Shown: positions 1-10,051, counted from the first letter of the stretch. The stretch: 64,000 nt of DNA from an uncultured Collinsella sp. (GCA_949285915.1 CASDZW010000002.1:1-64000), one strand, 5' to 3'. Numbers and translations are program-made. Notes: generated by a model not told the origin, from the letters alone.

Positions 1-1
1 T

Positions 2-133
2 GCGCCAACGGTCATCCTTACCGGCGGCGACGCCGCGCGCATAGCGCCGCTCCTCAAGCACACGGCTACCGTCGATAGCGACCTCACGCTCCGTGGGCTC
101 GCGATCCTATGGCAGAAGAACCGTCGCGGCTAA
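2..133 (+). CDS. coaX: type III pantothenate kinase, C-terminal end (partial)
   Basis: Only the last 43 codons lie in the window, running from the left edge to the TAA at 131-133. They contain TGGDAARIAPLL and, near the end, DSDLTLRGLAILWQKN, which match the C-terminal signature of CoaX proteins (TGG followed by D-x-x-LTL-x-GL). CoaX phosphorylates pantothenate in the first step of coenzyme A synthesis and acts in the cytoplasm. The gene is cut by the window edge, so the N-terminal ATP-binding region is not seen. It converges on the glutamine synthetase gene, with a perfect hairpin in between. Confidence 0.8.
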   Translation, partial: APTVILTGGDAARIAPLLKHTATVDSDLTLRGLAILWQKNRRG

Positions 134-152
134 GCAGCCCCCGGTAACGGAC

Positions 153-187
153 CAGGGCCCTGCAGGTCAACAACCTGCAGGGCCCTG
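153..187. terminator. 15-bp perfect hairpin between convergent genes
   Basis: A perfect 15-bp stem (153-167 with 173-187) encloses a 5-nt loop, CAACA. It sits between the stop codons of coaX (+) and the glutamine synthetase gene (-). There is no T-run on either side, so it is probably a bidirectional terminator or 3'-end stabiliser rather than a classical intrinsic terminator. Confidence 0.6.
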
Positions 188-231
188 CTGTATCAATGCG
201 ACGTTTGCTGCTGTGTGCGCGGCGACGTGCC

Positions 232-2322
232 TTACACGTAGAAGAGGATGTCGTCGTAGGTCGGCACCGGCCAGTAATCGGCCGCAACGATCTCCTCCAT
301 GGCATCGACCGTCATGCGAAGCGCCTCCATGGCGGGCGCAACCTTGTGCGCGTAGCAGTTTGCCTGCTCCTGCGCGTCCACAATGGCCTCGGCCTCGGTA
401 TGGACCGACACGAGCGCGGCAATGGCCTCGTTAATGTGCGTGATGCCGTCGCAAAGGGCGTTGAGCGTCTTCTGTTCCCACTCCATCGCCGAATCGGCGC
501 CGGCGGCGCGGATGGTCTCGATGCCCTTGGCGACCTTGGTCGCGTACGCGGTGATGACCGGGCGGTACGTACGGCGCGCCTCGCGCACCATCGTCGTAGC
601 CTCGATGTTCATGAGCTTGTTGTACTTCTCGAGCTTGGCCTCGTAGCGACTGTGGGCCTCGGTCTCGGTGAGCACGCCCATGGACTCCCACAAAGCGATG
701 CTCTTGGGCGAGACCATGGCCGGTAGCGCGTCGGCGGTGGTGCGCAGGTTGGCAAGACCGCGGCGCTCGGCCTCCTCGTGCCACTCCTCCGAGTAGCCAT
801 CCCCCGAGAAGAGGATGCGACGGTGCTCGCAGAGGCTCTTCTTGCAGTACTCGAGCGCGGCGTCGGCAAACGTATCCGCAGGCGTCCCCTCAAGCGCGTC
901 GGCAAAGTTCTTGAGCGCCTCGGCGACCGCCGTGTCGAGCACGAGGTTGCAGTCGGACGCATTCGCCTCGGAACCCACGGCACGGAACTCAAACTTGTTG
1001 CCCGTGAACGCAAAGGGCGAGGTGCGGTTGCGGTCGGTGTTGTCCTGCTGAAGCTTGGGCAGGACCTCAGCACCCAAGTCGAGCACGCCCTGCGTGGCGT
1101 GCACGCTCGCCTTACCGTCCATGATCTTCTGCACGACCTCGGTGAGCTGATCGCCCAAGAAGATCGAGATGATGGCGGGCGGCGCCTCGTCGGCACCCAA
1201 ACGGTGGTCGTTGCCGCAGGAGGCGGCGGACATGCGCAACAGCTCCTGGTACTTATCGACGGCCTCGATAACCGCGGTCAAGAACACCACGAACTGCAGG
1301 TTCTCAAGCGGGGTGTCACCGGGATCGAGCAGGTTCTCGTCCTCGGTGCCGAGCGACCAGTTGTTGTGCTTGCCGCTACCGTTGATGCCCTCAAAAGGCT
1401 TCTCGTGCAGCAGGCACACCAAGTCGTGGCGGCTCGCGATGAGCTTCATCTTCTCCATAACGAGAAGGTTGTTGTCAACAGCCTGGTTGAGGTCGGAGTA
1501 GACCGGCGCAAGCTCGTGCTGGCAGGGGGCGACCTCGTTGTGCTTGGTCTTGGACGGGATGCCGAGCGCCCAGAGCTCGTTGTCGAGGTCCTTCATGTAC
1601 TTGGAGACGGAGGGGCGGATGGCGCCGAAGTAGTGCTCCTCGAGCTCCTGACCCTTGCAGGGCGGCGCGCCAAAAAGCGTGCGGCCGCAGATAACGAGGT
1701 CGCGGCGGCGACGGTACGCGTCCTTCTTGATGAGGAAGTACTCCTGCTCGTCGCCCACGGAGGGGACCACGCGCTTGGGATGCTTACCAAAGAGGGCGAG
1801 CACGCGCTTGGCCTCGCGGTCGAGCACGGTCATAGAGCGCAGAAGCGGCGTCTTCTTGTCGAGCGCCTCGCCGTTATAGGAGCAGAACGCCGTGGGGATG
1901 CACAGCACGTCGTCTTTGATGAAGGCCGGGCTCGTGGGGTCCCATGCGGTGTAGCCACGCGCCTCAAAGGTGGCGCGGAGGCCGCCGTTGGGGAAGCTCG
2001 ACGCATCCGGCTCGCCCTTGATGAGCGCTTTGCCCGTGAACTTGGTGATGGCGGTGCCGTCGCCCACCGGCTCGAGGAAGCTGTCGTGCTTCTCGCTCGT
2101 GATACCGGAAAGCGGCTGGAACCAATGGGCGTAATGGGTCGCACCATGCTCAAGCGCCCAGGTCTTCATGGCATGCGCCACGGCATTCGCCACGTCGAGG
2201 TCGAGCGGCTCGCCGCCCTCGATGGTCGCGAACAGGCGCTTGCAGACATCCTTGGGCAGGTACTCCTTCATGACGCTCTCGGAGAAGACCAGCGTCCCGT
2301 AACGCTCGGTCAGATCGGCCAT
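232..2322 (-). CDS. glnN: type III glutamine synthetase (GlnN family)
   Basis: This 696-aa protein has the length and sequence character of GSIII, the large glutamine synthetase class common in Bacteroides and several gut anaerobes. It joins ammonia to glutamate with ATP in the cytoplasm. Visible features include [12 protein letters not shown] near residue 75, [16 protein letters not shown] in the substrate region, and GSGKHNNWS, the ATP/glutamate-binding signature shared with other GS classes. The frame is open upstream, but ATG at 2322 is chosen because GGGAG lies 7 nt before it and [13 protein letters not shown] is a normal GSIII start. It is divergent from metF. No GlnR-type operator was recognised in the 257-bp gap. 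Confidence 0.93.
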   Translation of the reverse strand: MADLTERYGTLVFSESVMKEYLPKDVCKRLFATIEGGEPLDLDVANAVAHAMKTWALEHGATHYAHWFQPLSGITSEKHDSFLEPVGDGTAITKFTGKALIKGEPDASSFPNGGLRATFEARGYTAWDPTSPAFIKDDVLCIPTAFCSYNGEALDKKTPLLRSMTVLDREAKRVLALFGKHPKRVVPSVGDEQEYFLIKKDAYRRRRDLVICGRTLFGAPPCKGQELEEHYFGAIRPSVSKYMKDLDNELWALGIPSKTKHNEVAPCQHELAPVYSDLNQAVDNNLLVMEKMKLIASRHDLVCLLHEKPFEGINGSGKHNNWSLGTEDENLLDPGDTPLENLQFVVFLTAVIEAVDKYQELLRMSAASCGNDHRLGADEAPPAIISIFLGDQLTEVVQKIMDGKASVHATQGVLDLGAEVLPKLQQDNTDRNRTSPFAFTGNKFEFRAVGSEANASDCNLVLDTAVAEALKNFADALEGTPADTFADAALEYCKKSLCEHRRILFSGDGYSEEWHEEAERRGLANLRTTADALPAMVSPKSIALWESMGVLTETEAHSRYEAKLEKYNKLMNIEATTMVREARRTYRPVITAYATKVAKGIETIRAAGADSAMEWEQKTLNALCDGITHINEAIAALVSVHTEAEAIVDAQEQANCYAHKVAPAMEALRMTVDAMEEIVAADYWPVPTYDDILFYV

Positions 2323-2579
2323 ACGGCACTCCCTTCGGTGGCGCGCCTCGATGCAGCGGGCGGCCTCGGCGATGCAGCTGTGAACAGGGTAACGCACCAG
2401 CGGCGTTGCGGGGGCGCCCAGATAAGGTTCTCGTCCAAAACGCAACAAAATCCCTCGTCCGCGCAAGCCGGTGCGTCCAACGTTCCCATCCGGTTACCGA
2501 CCTCGCCGCACGCAAGCGCGACGGCCCGCATGCGCTACCATCTCTTCTGCCGGCACACGCTCCAAACGAAAGGCACGCC
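2323..2579. promoter_or_regulatory. divergent intergenic region glnN / metF
   Basis: This 257-bp gap separates the divergent starts of glnN and metF and must hold both promoters. I saw no convincing -35/-10 pair, riboswitch or cobalamin box in it. Confidence 0.5.
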
Positions 2580-3446
2580 ATGCGCATCGACGACATCTTT
2601 GCCAACGCCCGCGCTAACGGGCGCATCCCCGTCTCTTTTGAGATGTTTCCGCCTAAAGGCGAGCTCACCTTGGAGCGCGCTCGTGAGGCGGCCGAGAAGC
2701 TCTGCGCCTGTGCGCCCGATTTCATAAGCGTCACCTGCTCTGCCGGCGGCACGGGCGACTCAGGCGCCACGGCGGACATCGCCGCCATGATCGAACGCGA
2801 TTTTGGCGTGAGCTCCGTCGCGCACCTCACCGGCATCGGCCGCACACGAACCGAGCTTGCCGAGCGCATTGCCGCATACCGAAAGGCAGGGGTCGAAAAC
2901 GTTCTCGCCTTGCGAGGAGACCTGCCCGAGGGCGCCGATGCGGCGTGCGGTGATTTCTCCTTTGCCTATCAGATTATCCCCGCCCTTGTCGAGGCAGGAT
3001 TCTGCGTGGGTGCCGCCGCTTACCCCGAGGGCCACATCGCCTGCGATGACCTCGCCGAAAGCGTTCGGCATCTGCGCCTCAAGCAGGATGCGGGCGCCTC
3101 GTTTTTGGTCACACAGCTCTTCTTCGATAACGACCTGTTCTACCGGTTCCGCGAGCTCGCAGACGCCGCGGGCATCACCGTGCCCATTACCTGTGGCATC
3201 ATGCCCTTTATGAGCAAGCAGCAGGTAACGCGCATGGTCTTTATGTGCGGAGCCTCGCTTCCCTCCCCCGTCATCAAGCTCCTCGCACGGTACGAGGATG
3301 ACCAAGAGAGCCTTATGCATGCGGGCATTGACTACGCCTGCCGCCAGCTTGAGGACCTCGCGGCGCACGGCGTCGACGGCCTGCACGTGTACACGATGAA
3401 CCGCCCCTCGGTCGCTCGCGCAGCGATGGCCGCACTCGGGAGGTAG
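2580..3446 (+). CDS. metF: methylenetetrahydrofolate reductase
   Basis: The 288-aa protein matches MetF, the FAD-dependent TIM-barrel enzyme that reduces 5,10-methylene-THF to 5-methyl-THF for methionine synthesis. The N-terminus carries PVSFEMFPPKGE, with the catalytic glutamate of the family (SFEFFPPK in other MetFs), followed by ISVTCSAGG. The middle holds NVLALRGDLPEG, the NAD/folate-side motif, then FLVTQLFFDND. ATG at 2580 is preferred over upstream in-frame codons because it begins the conserved N-terminus and follows GAAAGG. It is the first gene of an operon with the MetH activation protein (6-bp gap) and metH, which use its product directly. Confidence 0.95.
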   Translation: MRIDDIFANARANGRIPVSFEMFPPKGELTLERAREAAEKLCACAPDFISVTCSAGGTGDSGATADIAAMIERDFGVSSVAHLTGIGRTRTELAERIAAYRKAGVENVLALRGDLPEGADAACGDFSFAYQIIPALVEAGFCVGAAAYPEGHIACDDLAESVRHLRLKQDAGASFLVTQLFFDNDLFYRFRELADAAGITVPITCGIMPFMSKQQVTRMVFMCGASLPSPVIKLLARYEDDQESLMHAGIDYACRQLEDLAAHGVDGLHVYTMNRPSVARAAMAALGR

Positions 3447-3452
3447 CGCGCC

Positions 3453-4259
3453 GTGACGACCCGCGCCGCCGCATACGCGCACCATGCGCCCGACGCCCCC
3501 TGGCGCGTCCTCGCCGGCGCTCAACGGTATCGCCTGGGCAACATCCACGTCGACCGCGCCGAAATGCTCCGCTACCTCGGCTACACCGGGCAGGATATTG
3601 ACGAGGACCTCGCCCGCCGCATCGAGCGCGTGGCACAAGAGGTTGAGCAGACGCTTGAGCCGCACGGTGTGAGCCAGGTGTTTGGTGTTGATACCCATGC
3701 GCGCACCGCTGCGGGCGCGCCTTGCGTGCGCCTCGTGGGAACCGTCGTCGAGCTCACCGGGAACGATATCCGCCGGCACCTGGAAGGCGCCTGCGCCGTA
3801 GCGCTTTTGGCGGTGACGCTCGGCATGGAAAGCGAGCGGCGCCTCCGCACCCTCGCCGCGACCAAGCCTGTGGAGGCAGCGCTTTTTGACGCTGCCGCCT
3901 CCGCGCATGTCGAAGCGGCGGCAGACGCAGTGGATGCCGCCATCACGGCCGACGCCGCACGTGCGGGCCTCGTCCGCAACGGGCGCTTCTCCTGCGGCTA
4001 CGGCGACTGCCCGCTCAGCGCACAAGGCCCCATCATCGATGCGCTCGACGCCCGTCGCGCGCTCGGCATTACCGTAACGGAGAGCTGCCTGCTCGTTCCC
4101 AGCAAGAGCATCACCGCGCTCATCGGCCTCTTTGAGCGAGGTGACGAGGTGCAGGACGCATCGCGCACCTGTGCGCACTGCGCGCTTAAGGAAGGCTGCG
4201 CGTTCAGAGCGCGCGGCGAGCGTTGCTGGCGGCAAGCAAATTCTGTACAGGAGGACTGA
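3453..4259 (+). CDS. MetH activation-domain protein (cobalamin reactivation), free-standing
   Basis: This 268-aa protein resembles the AdoMet-binding reactivation domain normally fused to the C-terminus of cobalamin-dependent methionine synthase. Supporting segments are NIHVDRAEMLRYLGYTGQ near the start, the central VALLAVTLG, and RFSCGYGDCPLSAQ followed by LGITVTESCLLVPSKSITALIG. A cysteine cluster, CAHCALKEGC, lies near the C-terminus. The GTG start is placed by GGGAGG at 3438-3443, 6 bp after the metF stop. It lies directly before metH, whose product lacks this domain, so the two polypeptides probably reproduce the full enzyme in trans: reductive methylation of inactive cob(II)alamin using AdoMet. 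Electron-donor partner unknown. Confidence 0.85.
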   Translation: MTTRAAAYAHHAPDAPWRVLAGAQRYRLGNIHVDRAEMLRYLGYTGQDIDEDLARRIERVAQEVEQTLEPHGVSQVFGVDTHARTAAGAPCVRLVGTVVELTGNDIRRHLEGACAVALLAVTLGMESERRLRTLAATKPVEAALFDAAASAHVEAAADAVDAAITADAARAGLVRNGRFSCGYGDCPLSAQGPIIDALDARRALGITVTESCLLVPSKSITALIGLFERGDEVQDASRTCAHCALKEGCAFRARGERCWRQANSVQED

Positions 4260-4260
4260 C

Positions 4261-6693
4261 ATGACGCGCGACCTTGCACGCGCCCTCAAGGGCGAGAGCC
4301 ATCTTCTGTTCGACGGCGGCATGGGGACCATGCTGCAGGAGGCAGGTCTTGCCGCTGGCGAGACGCCCGAGCTGTGGTGCCTTACCCACCCAGAGGAGGT
4401 GCGCGCCATCCACCGAGCTTACGTTGAGGCGGGGAGCGACGTCATCACCACCAACACCTTTGGCGCCAACCGTCTCAAGCTCGACGGTAAGGCGACGGTC
4501 GAGGAAGTCTTCTCGGCAGCCGTGGCGTGCGCCCGTGCCGCAGGGGCTCGCTACGTCGCCGGAGACATCGGGCCCACCGGCGCCCTGCTCCGCCCCTTGG
4601 GCACCCTCTCGTTCGACGACGCCTACGAGCTTTTTGCCGAGGAAGCGCGCGCTGCCGCTGCGGCGGGCGCGGACCTCTTCATCATCGAGACGATGACCGA
4701 TCTTCTTGAGGCAAAAGCGGCCCTTCTTGCTTGTCGCGAGAACACCGACCTGCCCATTATCGCCACGATGACGTTCGGCGAGGACGGACGCACGTTTTTG
4801 GGGACGAGCCCCGAGGTGGCAGCCGTTACGCTCGATGCCCTCGGTGCCGATGCGGTGGGCATCAACTGCTCGCTTGGGCCCTCGGAGCTCCTCGGCCTTG
4901 CCAAGCGCATGCTCGCCGTTACGGAAAAACCCCTTCTCGTACAGGCGAATGCCGGCCTTCCGCATGTCGAGGGCGAACGAACCGTCTACGATATCGGCCC
5001 CGAGTCCTACGCAGAGAGCGTGCGCGCGCTCGTGGACGCGGGCGTGGGAATCATCGGCGGCTGTTGCGGCACCACCCCCGCCTATATCCGCCTGCTTGGC
5101 GAGGTCATCAAGGACCGTGCGCCAGCGCCGCGCCACATCGAACGCGCACTCACAGCCACCAGTGCGCAAAGCATCGTGAACCTCCCTGTAGGGGCGGGCC
5201 ATATCGCCGTCATTGGCGAGCGCATCAACCCCACGGGCAAGAAGCGACTCCAGCAGGCACTGCGCGAGGGCGATATCGACTACGTCGTGGGCATGGGAAT
5301 CTCCCAGCAAGAGCAGGGTGCCGATGTTCTCGACGTCAACATCGGTCTGCCCGAAATCGACGAGGCGAGGCTCCTGCCCGAGGTAGTTGAGCGACTCTGC
5401 GCAAGTGTCTCGCTGCCGCTCATGCTCGACTCGTCCGACCCGGTCGCCCTCGAGGCAGCATGTCGGCGCTACCCGGGAAAACCAATCATCAACTCCGTGA
5501 ACGGGAGCCGCGAGAGCCTCGAGGCGATTCTTCCCATCGCGGCGCGCTACGGCGCAAACGTTGTTGCCCTCACCCTCGACGAGACGGGCATCCCTCGCAC
5601 GGCAGAGGAGCGTCTCGCCATCGCCCGTCGCATCGTCGAGGCGGCAAAGCAAGCCGGCATCGGCAGCGAGCGCATCCTCGTCGACTGCCTCGCCATGACC
5701 GTATCGACCGATCAATCCCAAGCCGCCCAGACGCTCAAGGCCATGGGCCTCGTCAAACGCGAGCTCGGCGTCTTCACCACACTCGGCGTCTCAAACATCA
5801 GCTTCGGCCTACCCCAGCGTCCGCTCATCAACAGCACATTCCTCTCCGCTGCCTTTGGCGCCGGCCTCGACGCCCCCATCTTGAACCCCGCAACGGAGCG
5901 CTACCGCGATGTGGTGCGCACCTGGCGGGTACTCAATGCGGAGGACACGGGCGCCGAGCAGTTCATCGGCCACTACGCCGCATGGCTTGACCCCTACCAG
6001 CATCCCGGCAAAGGGGCCATCGGCGATGGTGCCACCACGCGCCAGCCGGAAGGCACAGCTGCCGCTGCAAAAACCTCGTCCACGCTGAGGGAGCTCGTCA
6101 TCTCGGGCAGGCGCGGAGACACGGCGCGCTGCGTAGCCGAGCAGCTCAAACACCACGACCCGCTCGAGATCATCAACGACGAACTCATTCCTGCGCTCGA
6201 CGAGGTGGGTGACCGCTTTGAGGCAGGCACATACTTCCTCCCCCAGCTCATGGCATCCGCCGAGGCGGCACGGGCGGGCTTTGACACCATCCGCGATGTC
6301 ATGCCCGCACGCGCAACCACAGACAAGGGCGCAATCTGCCTGGCAACCGTCAAGGGCGACATCCACGACATAGGCAAAAACATCGTCAAGATGCTCCTCG
6401 AGAACTACGGTTACACCGTCTTTGATCTAGGACGAGACGTCGCTCCCGAGCGGGTCCTCGACTGCGTAAGAGCCCACGGCATCCAGCTCGTCGGCCTCTC
6501 CGCCCTCATGACAACCACCGTTAAGAGTATGGAGGCGACCATCGAGCTCCTTCGACGCGAGGCTCCCGGCACTAAGGTCTTTGTGGGAGGAGCTGTGCTC
6601 ACGCCCGAGTACGCCAAGATGATCGGGGCAGACTTCTACGCGAAGGATGCCGCCGAATCGGCGCGCATAGCTGCTGAAGTGCTCTCATCATAA
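4261..6693 (+). CDS. metH: cobalamin-dependent methionine synthase lacking the activation domain
   Basis: This 810-aa cytoplasmic enzyme transfers methyl from methyl-THF to homocysteine through cobalamin. Domains in order: a homocysteine/zinc barrel (about 1-300) with zinc cysteines in GINCSLGP (C203) and GGCCGTTP (C268, C269); a pterin-binding barrel (about 320-600) starting near GERINPTGKK; a cobalamin cap (about 620-680); and a B12-binding domain with DIHDIGKN, where H702 is the expected axial ligand. E. coli MetH has about 1220 residues; the missing C-terminal AdoMet domain is encoded by the preceding gene. ATG at 4261 follows a strong AGGAGG and leaves one base after the preceding stop. 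The stop lies only 4 bp from the convergent regulator gene. Confidence 0.95.
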   Translation: MTRDLARALKGESHLLFDGGMGTMLQEAGLAAGETPELWCLTHPEEVRAIHRAYVEAGSDVITTNTFGANRLKLDGKATVEEVFSAAVACARAAGARYVAGDIGPTGALLRPLGTLSFDDAYELFAEEARAAAAAGADLFIIETMTDLLEAKAALLACRENTDLPIIATMTFGEDGRTFLGTSPEVAAVTLDALGADAVGINCSLGPSELLGLAKRMLAVTEKPLLVQANAGLPHVEGERTVYDIGPESYAESVRALVDAGVGIIGGCCGTTPAYIRLLGEVIKDRAPAPRHIERALTATSAQSIVNLPVGAGHIAVIGERINPTGKKRLQQALREGDIDYVVGMGISQQEQGADVLDVNIGLPEIDEARLLPEVVERLCASVSLPLMLDSSDPVALEAACRRYPGKPIINSVNGSRESLEAILPIAARYGANVVALTLDETGIPRTAEERLAIARRIVEAAKQAGIGSERILVDCLAMTVSTDQSQAAQTLKAMGLVKRELGVFTTLGVSNISFGLPQRPLINSTFLSAAFGAGLDAPILNPATERYRDVVRTWRVLNAEDTGAEQFIGHYAAWLDPYQHPGKGAIGDGATTRQPEGTAAAAKTSSTLRELVISGRRGDTARCVAEQLKHHDPLEIINDELIPALDEVGDRFEAGTYFLPQLMASAEAARAGFDTIRDVMPARATTDKGAICLATVKGDIHDIGKNIVKMLLENYGYTVFDLGRDVAPERVLDCVRAHGIQLVGLSALMTTTVKSMEATIELLRREAPGTKVFVGGAVLTPEYAKMIGADFYAKDAAESARIAAEVLSS

Positions 6694-6697
6694 GCCC

Positions 6698-9600
6698 CTA
6701 ACGCCCATAATCTGACCGTACAGCCGAGCCTGTCCCCGATGCGTCGACGATGCGATCGTACAGGGCCCTCGTCTCGGGCTCGGGCATGCCTTTGTCCTGC
6801 GCCTTGAGTGCAAGCGCGTGGCGCCGGTACAAATCGACCACCTCCCTCCGTCTTCCCGCGAGTTCGTACACGCGCATGGCCGCACGGACCACGTCCTCGC
6901 GCAGGGGAGCCTGTAGAAGCGCCGCGTCCGCCATCCACGAGGCGCTCGAGACATCGCGCTCCTCCAGAGCCGCCTCAACGCCGCGCAGCATACAGTCGAC
7001 GAACTTCGTCCGATACCCCTCGCGCATCTTCTCGAAGAACGCCCCTCCCTCTCCATCGGGAACGAACAGTGGTCCTGCATAGAGCTGCTCGACTTTAAGG
7101 CATATGTCGATGATCTGCGGGGCGCTTATGCCCTTGCGTTTGAGGAGCACTTCCCGCGCGAGCATATCGAAGCGCATAACATCGGAGACCACGTACTCCG
7201 CATTGAAGGCAATGCCCTCTCCTTGCAAGATCAGATATTGCGGACCGTCCTTGGTCTGCCCCAGCGCGCGCCTGAGTGCCGAGAGCGTTGAGTAGAGACT
7301 GTTGCGCGCATGCGTGTAGTCGTAGCCATGCCACAGTTCCTGCTGGAGCGTCGCGCGCGGCACAAAGGCCCCCGGCGCAAGGGCAAGACGCGCCGCGACG
7401 ACACTCGTCTTTCGCCTGCGCCACAGAGCGCTTGTGAGCACGTGCCCATTGCGCTCGATCTTAAGTCCGCCGAAGAGACGAACGGTCAGCTGACCAACAA
7501 CCGTCCGCTCCATATCACCCACCACCTCAAAGAGGCGCTCCGAGCGTTCCTCCGCCGAGGCGCCCGTCTTAAAGGCAGCTTGGAGATGCTCGGGGATTAA
7601 ACGGACGATGGCAGCGGCAGGAACGCCGAGAGCGCGCAGGGCAAGTCGTGCGGCCGGGCGAATGCCCTCGTCGAGCATTTCTTTACGGTGAAGAGACATC
7701 CAGGCGGACAGCTCCGCATCAAAACGGACAGCGGCTAAGCTGAGCGCTGTCGTCCACGCGGCGGACGGGCGGCATGATGCCGGAGAGAGGTCGATTAGCT
7801 CCGCCTCTTCGCTCAACGCGACGCGTGAGGTGTTGCAGATGTAGGCGATCTTCTCGAGAACCAGGGCATGCTCGCGCACAAACGGTACGCGCCGGTCGGC
7901 GAGTTTGATCACCTGCTGAGCGCGAAAATGCGCGTTCACCACCTGGTCCATACTCAGATACTGCCAGCCCTCCAGCAAGAGGCACAACAGCTGGAGCGGC
8001 TGATCGGAGGTGCGAATGGCCATGGTTCCCGCGTCGACGAACGCGCGCTCATCGGTTACGGGCAACCCCGCGTATACGCGGCGCATCGAGATGACAAGCC
8101 TGACGGTCATCAATACCGGTGCGAGCCTGCGTTCACGGAGATAGTCGAGTGCCTGCAGTAGCATGTCATCGCGCTCGTCTGTGCCGCCATCGCGCCCCAA
8201 AGAGACCTCTCGTACGAGCTCGGCGCACATCGCAAAGATTGAGGGCAGGTCACGCAACGGCTCTTCGCGCGAATCCCGGGGGGCGCGCATCTCCCCGCTT
8301 TTCTGGCGGTTGGTCTTCCCCTCCAAAAGGTTGCGCAGGCTGGTGCTGAACGACCGGAGCGCACGGGCAGCGTCACTTGTCGAACGTCCGCTCTTTCGCG
8401 GGCTCACTTCGGGCAGGCCAATACCCGGGCAGGTGCTCCAGATTCCCCTAAGCGCGCAAGCAACAGCCCATTCGGAAGGCGTCACCTCCTCTTCTACCTC
8501 CAGAGCGCGCGCCGCAAGCTCCGTTGCCATGGCGCGAGCGACCTTAAAATCTCCGAGCGTAAGCGATGCCGTGTAACGGGCAAGCTGGCATCCCACAGGA
8601 AGAAGGGCCTCCGGTGCCGCCATGGTCGTCTCCGTTGCAATGCGGGCCACGTACGCGCCCTGTCCCGCAAGGGCGCACGCTGTCGGGAACCTCCCCATCT
8701 CCTCAAGTGCCGCTGCCGCCCCCAGCAACTCGTCCGCCAGAAGCACCGCGTCCTCGGCACTTCCACGGCGCAGCAGCGCCCGCACGGCCTTAGCGGGAAG
8801 CTCTCCCATGCACTCCGAAACCACTTTGCGCATGCTCCTGCGCGAATCCCATGTGCCCAGACAGCTAAAGGACTGACTGGAGGGATCGACCCCAAAGAGC
8901 GGATAATCGTGAACGAGGCGTACCCGTGCAGCCTGGGATAGCTTGATTCCACAGGCGTCGAACTCGCCAAGACCTCCCCTCCCCATAAGAAGCATCATCC
9001 CAGCGGCGCGCAACGCCTCGGGCGCGTCCTTCTCCAGCTCGCTCCAGACGCTTCGATAGAGACTGTCCACGCTGGCATCGAGCGTCGAGGCCGCTCCCTC
9101 CCCCTGGGTGACCACAGACAGCGCCGCCACGAGCATCGGTATTCCCTGGGTAAGACCGTACACGTCCAAATCACCGGATATGGAAAACGTCCGGATCCAC
9201 GAAGCGTACTCCCTCGGCCGTATCCTCAACGCCTGACTTCCAAACTTCGCCGCATCCCCCAAAAGCGCTATGAGCTCTCTGCAGCGCGGCGTGCAAGCTA
9301 GCAGCACCTCAAAGTTCTCGGAGCGCATAGCGCGCAGCACGCGCACCACCTCCTTGGCCTGCGCTTCTCCCCACGGCGGGACATCGTCTATTGCGATAAG
9401 CGGCCGTGTTGCCTGCGGCAGCTCCAGGCGGCAGGCGGCAAGCTCCGTTGCAAGCTCTGAGGGGCTTTTGCCCTTTGCATCCATGATGCGCGCAACGCCG
9501 CGCAAGGGGTCGCTTCTCACCTCCTCGGCATATTGGATGAGCAGCGCCGTCTTGCCAAATCCCTCCGGAGCAATCAGGATCGCCATGCCCGCGGCCCGGC

Positions 9601-9727
9601 ATTGCTTGGTCAGTTCGCGCAGAAGATCGACGCGCTTCACCGTGAAGCTCTCCCCCATGGGCAGGCGCGGCAGAAACTCACCGTCGCCTCCCGTCGCGCC
9701 GATCATGCGGTCTTCGTACGAATCCAT
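6698..9727 (-). CDS. large STAND/MalT-like regulator with C-terminal SARP (BTAD) domain
   Basis: A 1009-aa cytoplasmic regulator. Residues 53-60 form a P-loop (APEGFGKT) in an AAA/STAND NTPase domain, with IAIDDVPPWG as a likely Walker B. A long helical, TPR-like middle follows. From about residue 747 there is a winged-helix domain of the OmpR/SARP kind (LTVRLFGGLKIERNG, then ARNSLYSTLSALRRALG), then a bacterial transcriptional activator domain (about 850-990) with ALLQAPLREDVVRAAMRVY. Classical SARPs place the DNA-binding part first; here it comes last, where MalT-type regulators carry LuxR. The ligand is unknown. GGAAAGG precedes the ATG. Three 11-bp repeats, the SARP operator pattern, lie 94-126 bp upstream and suggest autoregulation. 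Confidence 0.85.
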   Translation of the reverse strand: MDSYEDRMIGATGGDGEFLPRLPMGESFTVKRVDLLRELTKQCRAAGMAILIAPEGFGKTALLIQYAEEVRSDPLRGVARIMDAKGKSPSELATELAACRLELPQATRPLIAIDDVPPWGEAQAKEVVRVLRAMRSENFEVLLACTPRCRELIALLGDAAKFGSQALRIRPREYASWIRTFSISGDLDVYGLTQGIPMLVAALSVVTQGEGAASTLDASVDSLYRSVWSELEKDAPEALRAAGMMLLMGRGGLGEFDACGIKLSQAARVRLVHDYPLFGVDPSSQSFSCLGTWDSRRSMRKVVSECMGELPAKAVRALLRRGSAEDAVLLADELLGAAAALEEMGRFPTACALAGQGAYVARIATETTMAAPEALLPVGCQLARYTASLTLGDFKVARAMATELAARALEVEEEVTPSEWAVACALRGIWSTCPGIGLPEVSPRKSGRSTSDAARALRSFSTSLRNLLEGKTNRQKSGEMRAPRDSREEPLRDLPSIFAMCAELVREVSLGRDGGTDERDDMLLQALDYLRERRLAPVLMTVRLVISMRRVYAGLPVTDERAFVDAGTMAIRTSDQPLQLLCLLLEGWQYLSMDQVVNAHFRAQQVIKLADRRVPFVREHALVLEKIAYICNTSRVALSEEAELIDLSPASCRPSAAWTTALSLAAVRFDAELSAWMSLHRKEMLDEGIRPAARLALRALGVPAAAIVRLIPEHLQAAFKTGASAEERSERLFEVVGDMERTVVGQLTVRLFGGLKIERNGHVLTSALWRRRKTSVVAARLALAPGAFVPRATLQQELWHGYDYTHARNSLYSTLSALRRALGQTKDGPQYLILQGEGIAFNAEYVVSDVMRFDMLAREVLLKRKGISAPQIIDICLKVEQLYAGPLFVPDGEGGAFFEKMREGYRTKFVDCMLRGVEAALEERDVSSASWMADAALLQAPLREDVVRAAMRVYELAGRRREVVDLYRRHALALKAQDKGMPEPETRALYDRIVDASGTGSAVRSDYGR

Positions 9728-9820
9728 AGGCTCGTCCTTTCCCTCCCCCTCACCATAGGCGCGGCGCTGCCCAACCGACGTACCATGGCAGCATCTTTCT
9801 GCGCGCCGGTTGGATGGCGG

Positions 9821-9853
9821 TCAGATTTTGGTCAGACATTGGTTAGACGTCCG
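9821..9853. promoter_or_regulatory. three 11-bp direct repeats, candidate SARP operator
   Basis: Three consecutive units, TCAGATTTTGG (9821-9831), TCAGACATTGG (9832-9842) and TTAGACGTCCG (9843-9853), share a T-x-AGA core with an exact 11-bp period. A weaker fourth unit (TTGGATGGCGG, 9810-9820) precedes them. Known SARP and OmpR-type regulators bind heptamers repeated every 11 bp. The adjacent gene encodes a SARP-domain protein, so autoregulation is the simplest inference. Confidence 0.5.
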
Positions 9854-10051
9854 CGCCCGCAGCGGCGCGCGCACCGTCGCAGCTCATCGCGGGCGCGCAG
9901 CCGACGCAAGATTATTTGGGTGGGCACGCTTGATTTTGAGTTCTATAATTTAAACCGTTCATCCGATATATCGCTCTACCCCACCGAAATGAAATAGACG
10001 AGTTGCATAGGCGCTGCTACACGCACTTTTTCGTTGCATTGCCCTCTCGTG

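Noticed and set aside
778-2727. Long open frame on the + strand across glutamine synthetase
   Set aside because: It is antisense to a conserved gene in GC-rich DNA, has no recognisable domain, and runs into metF; it is a codon-bias artefact.
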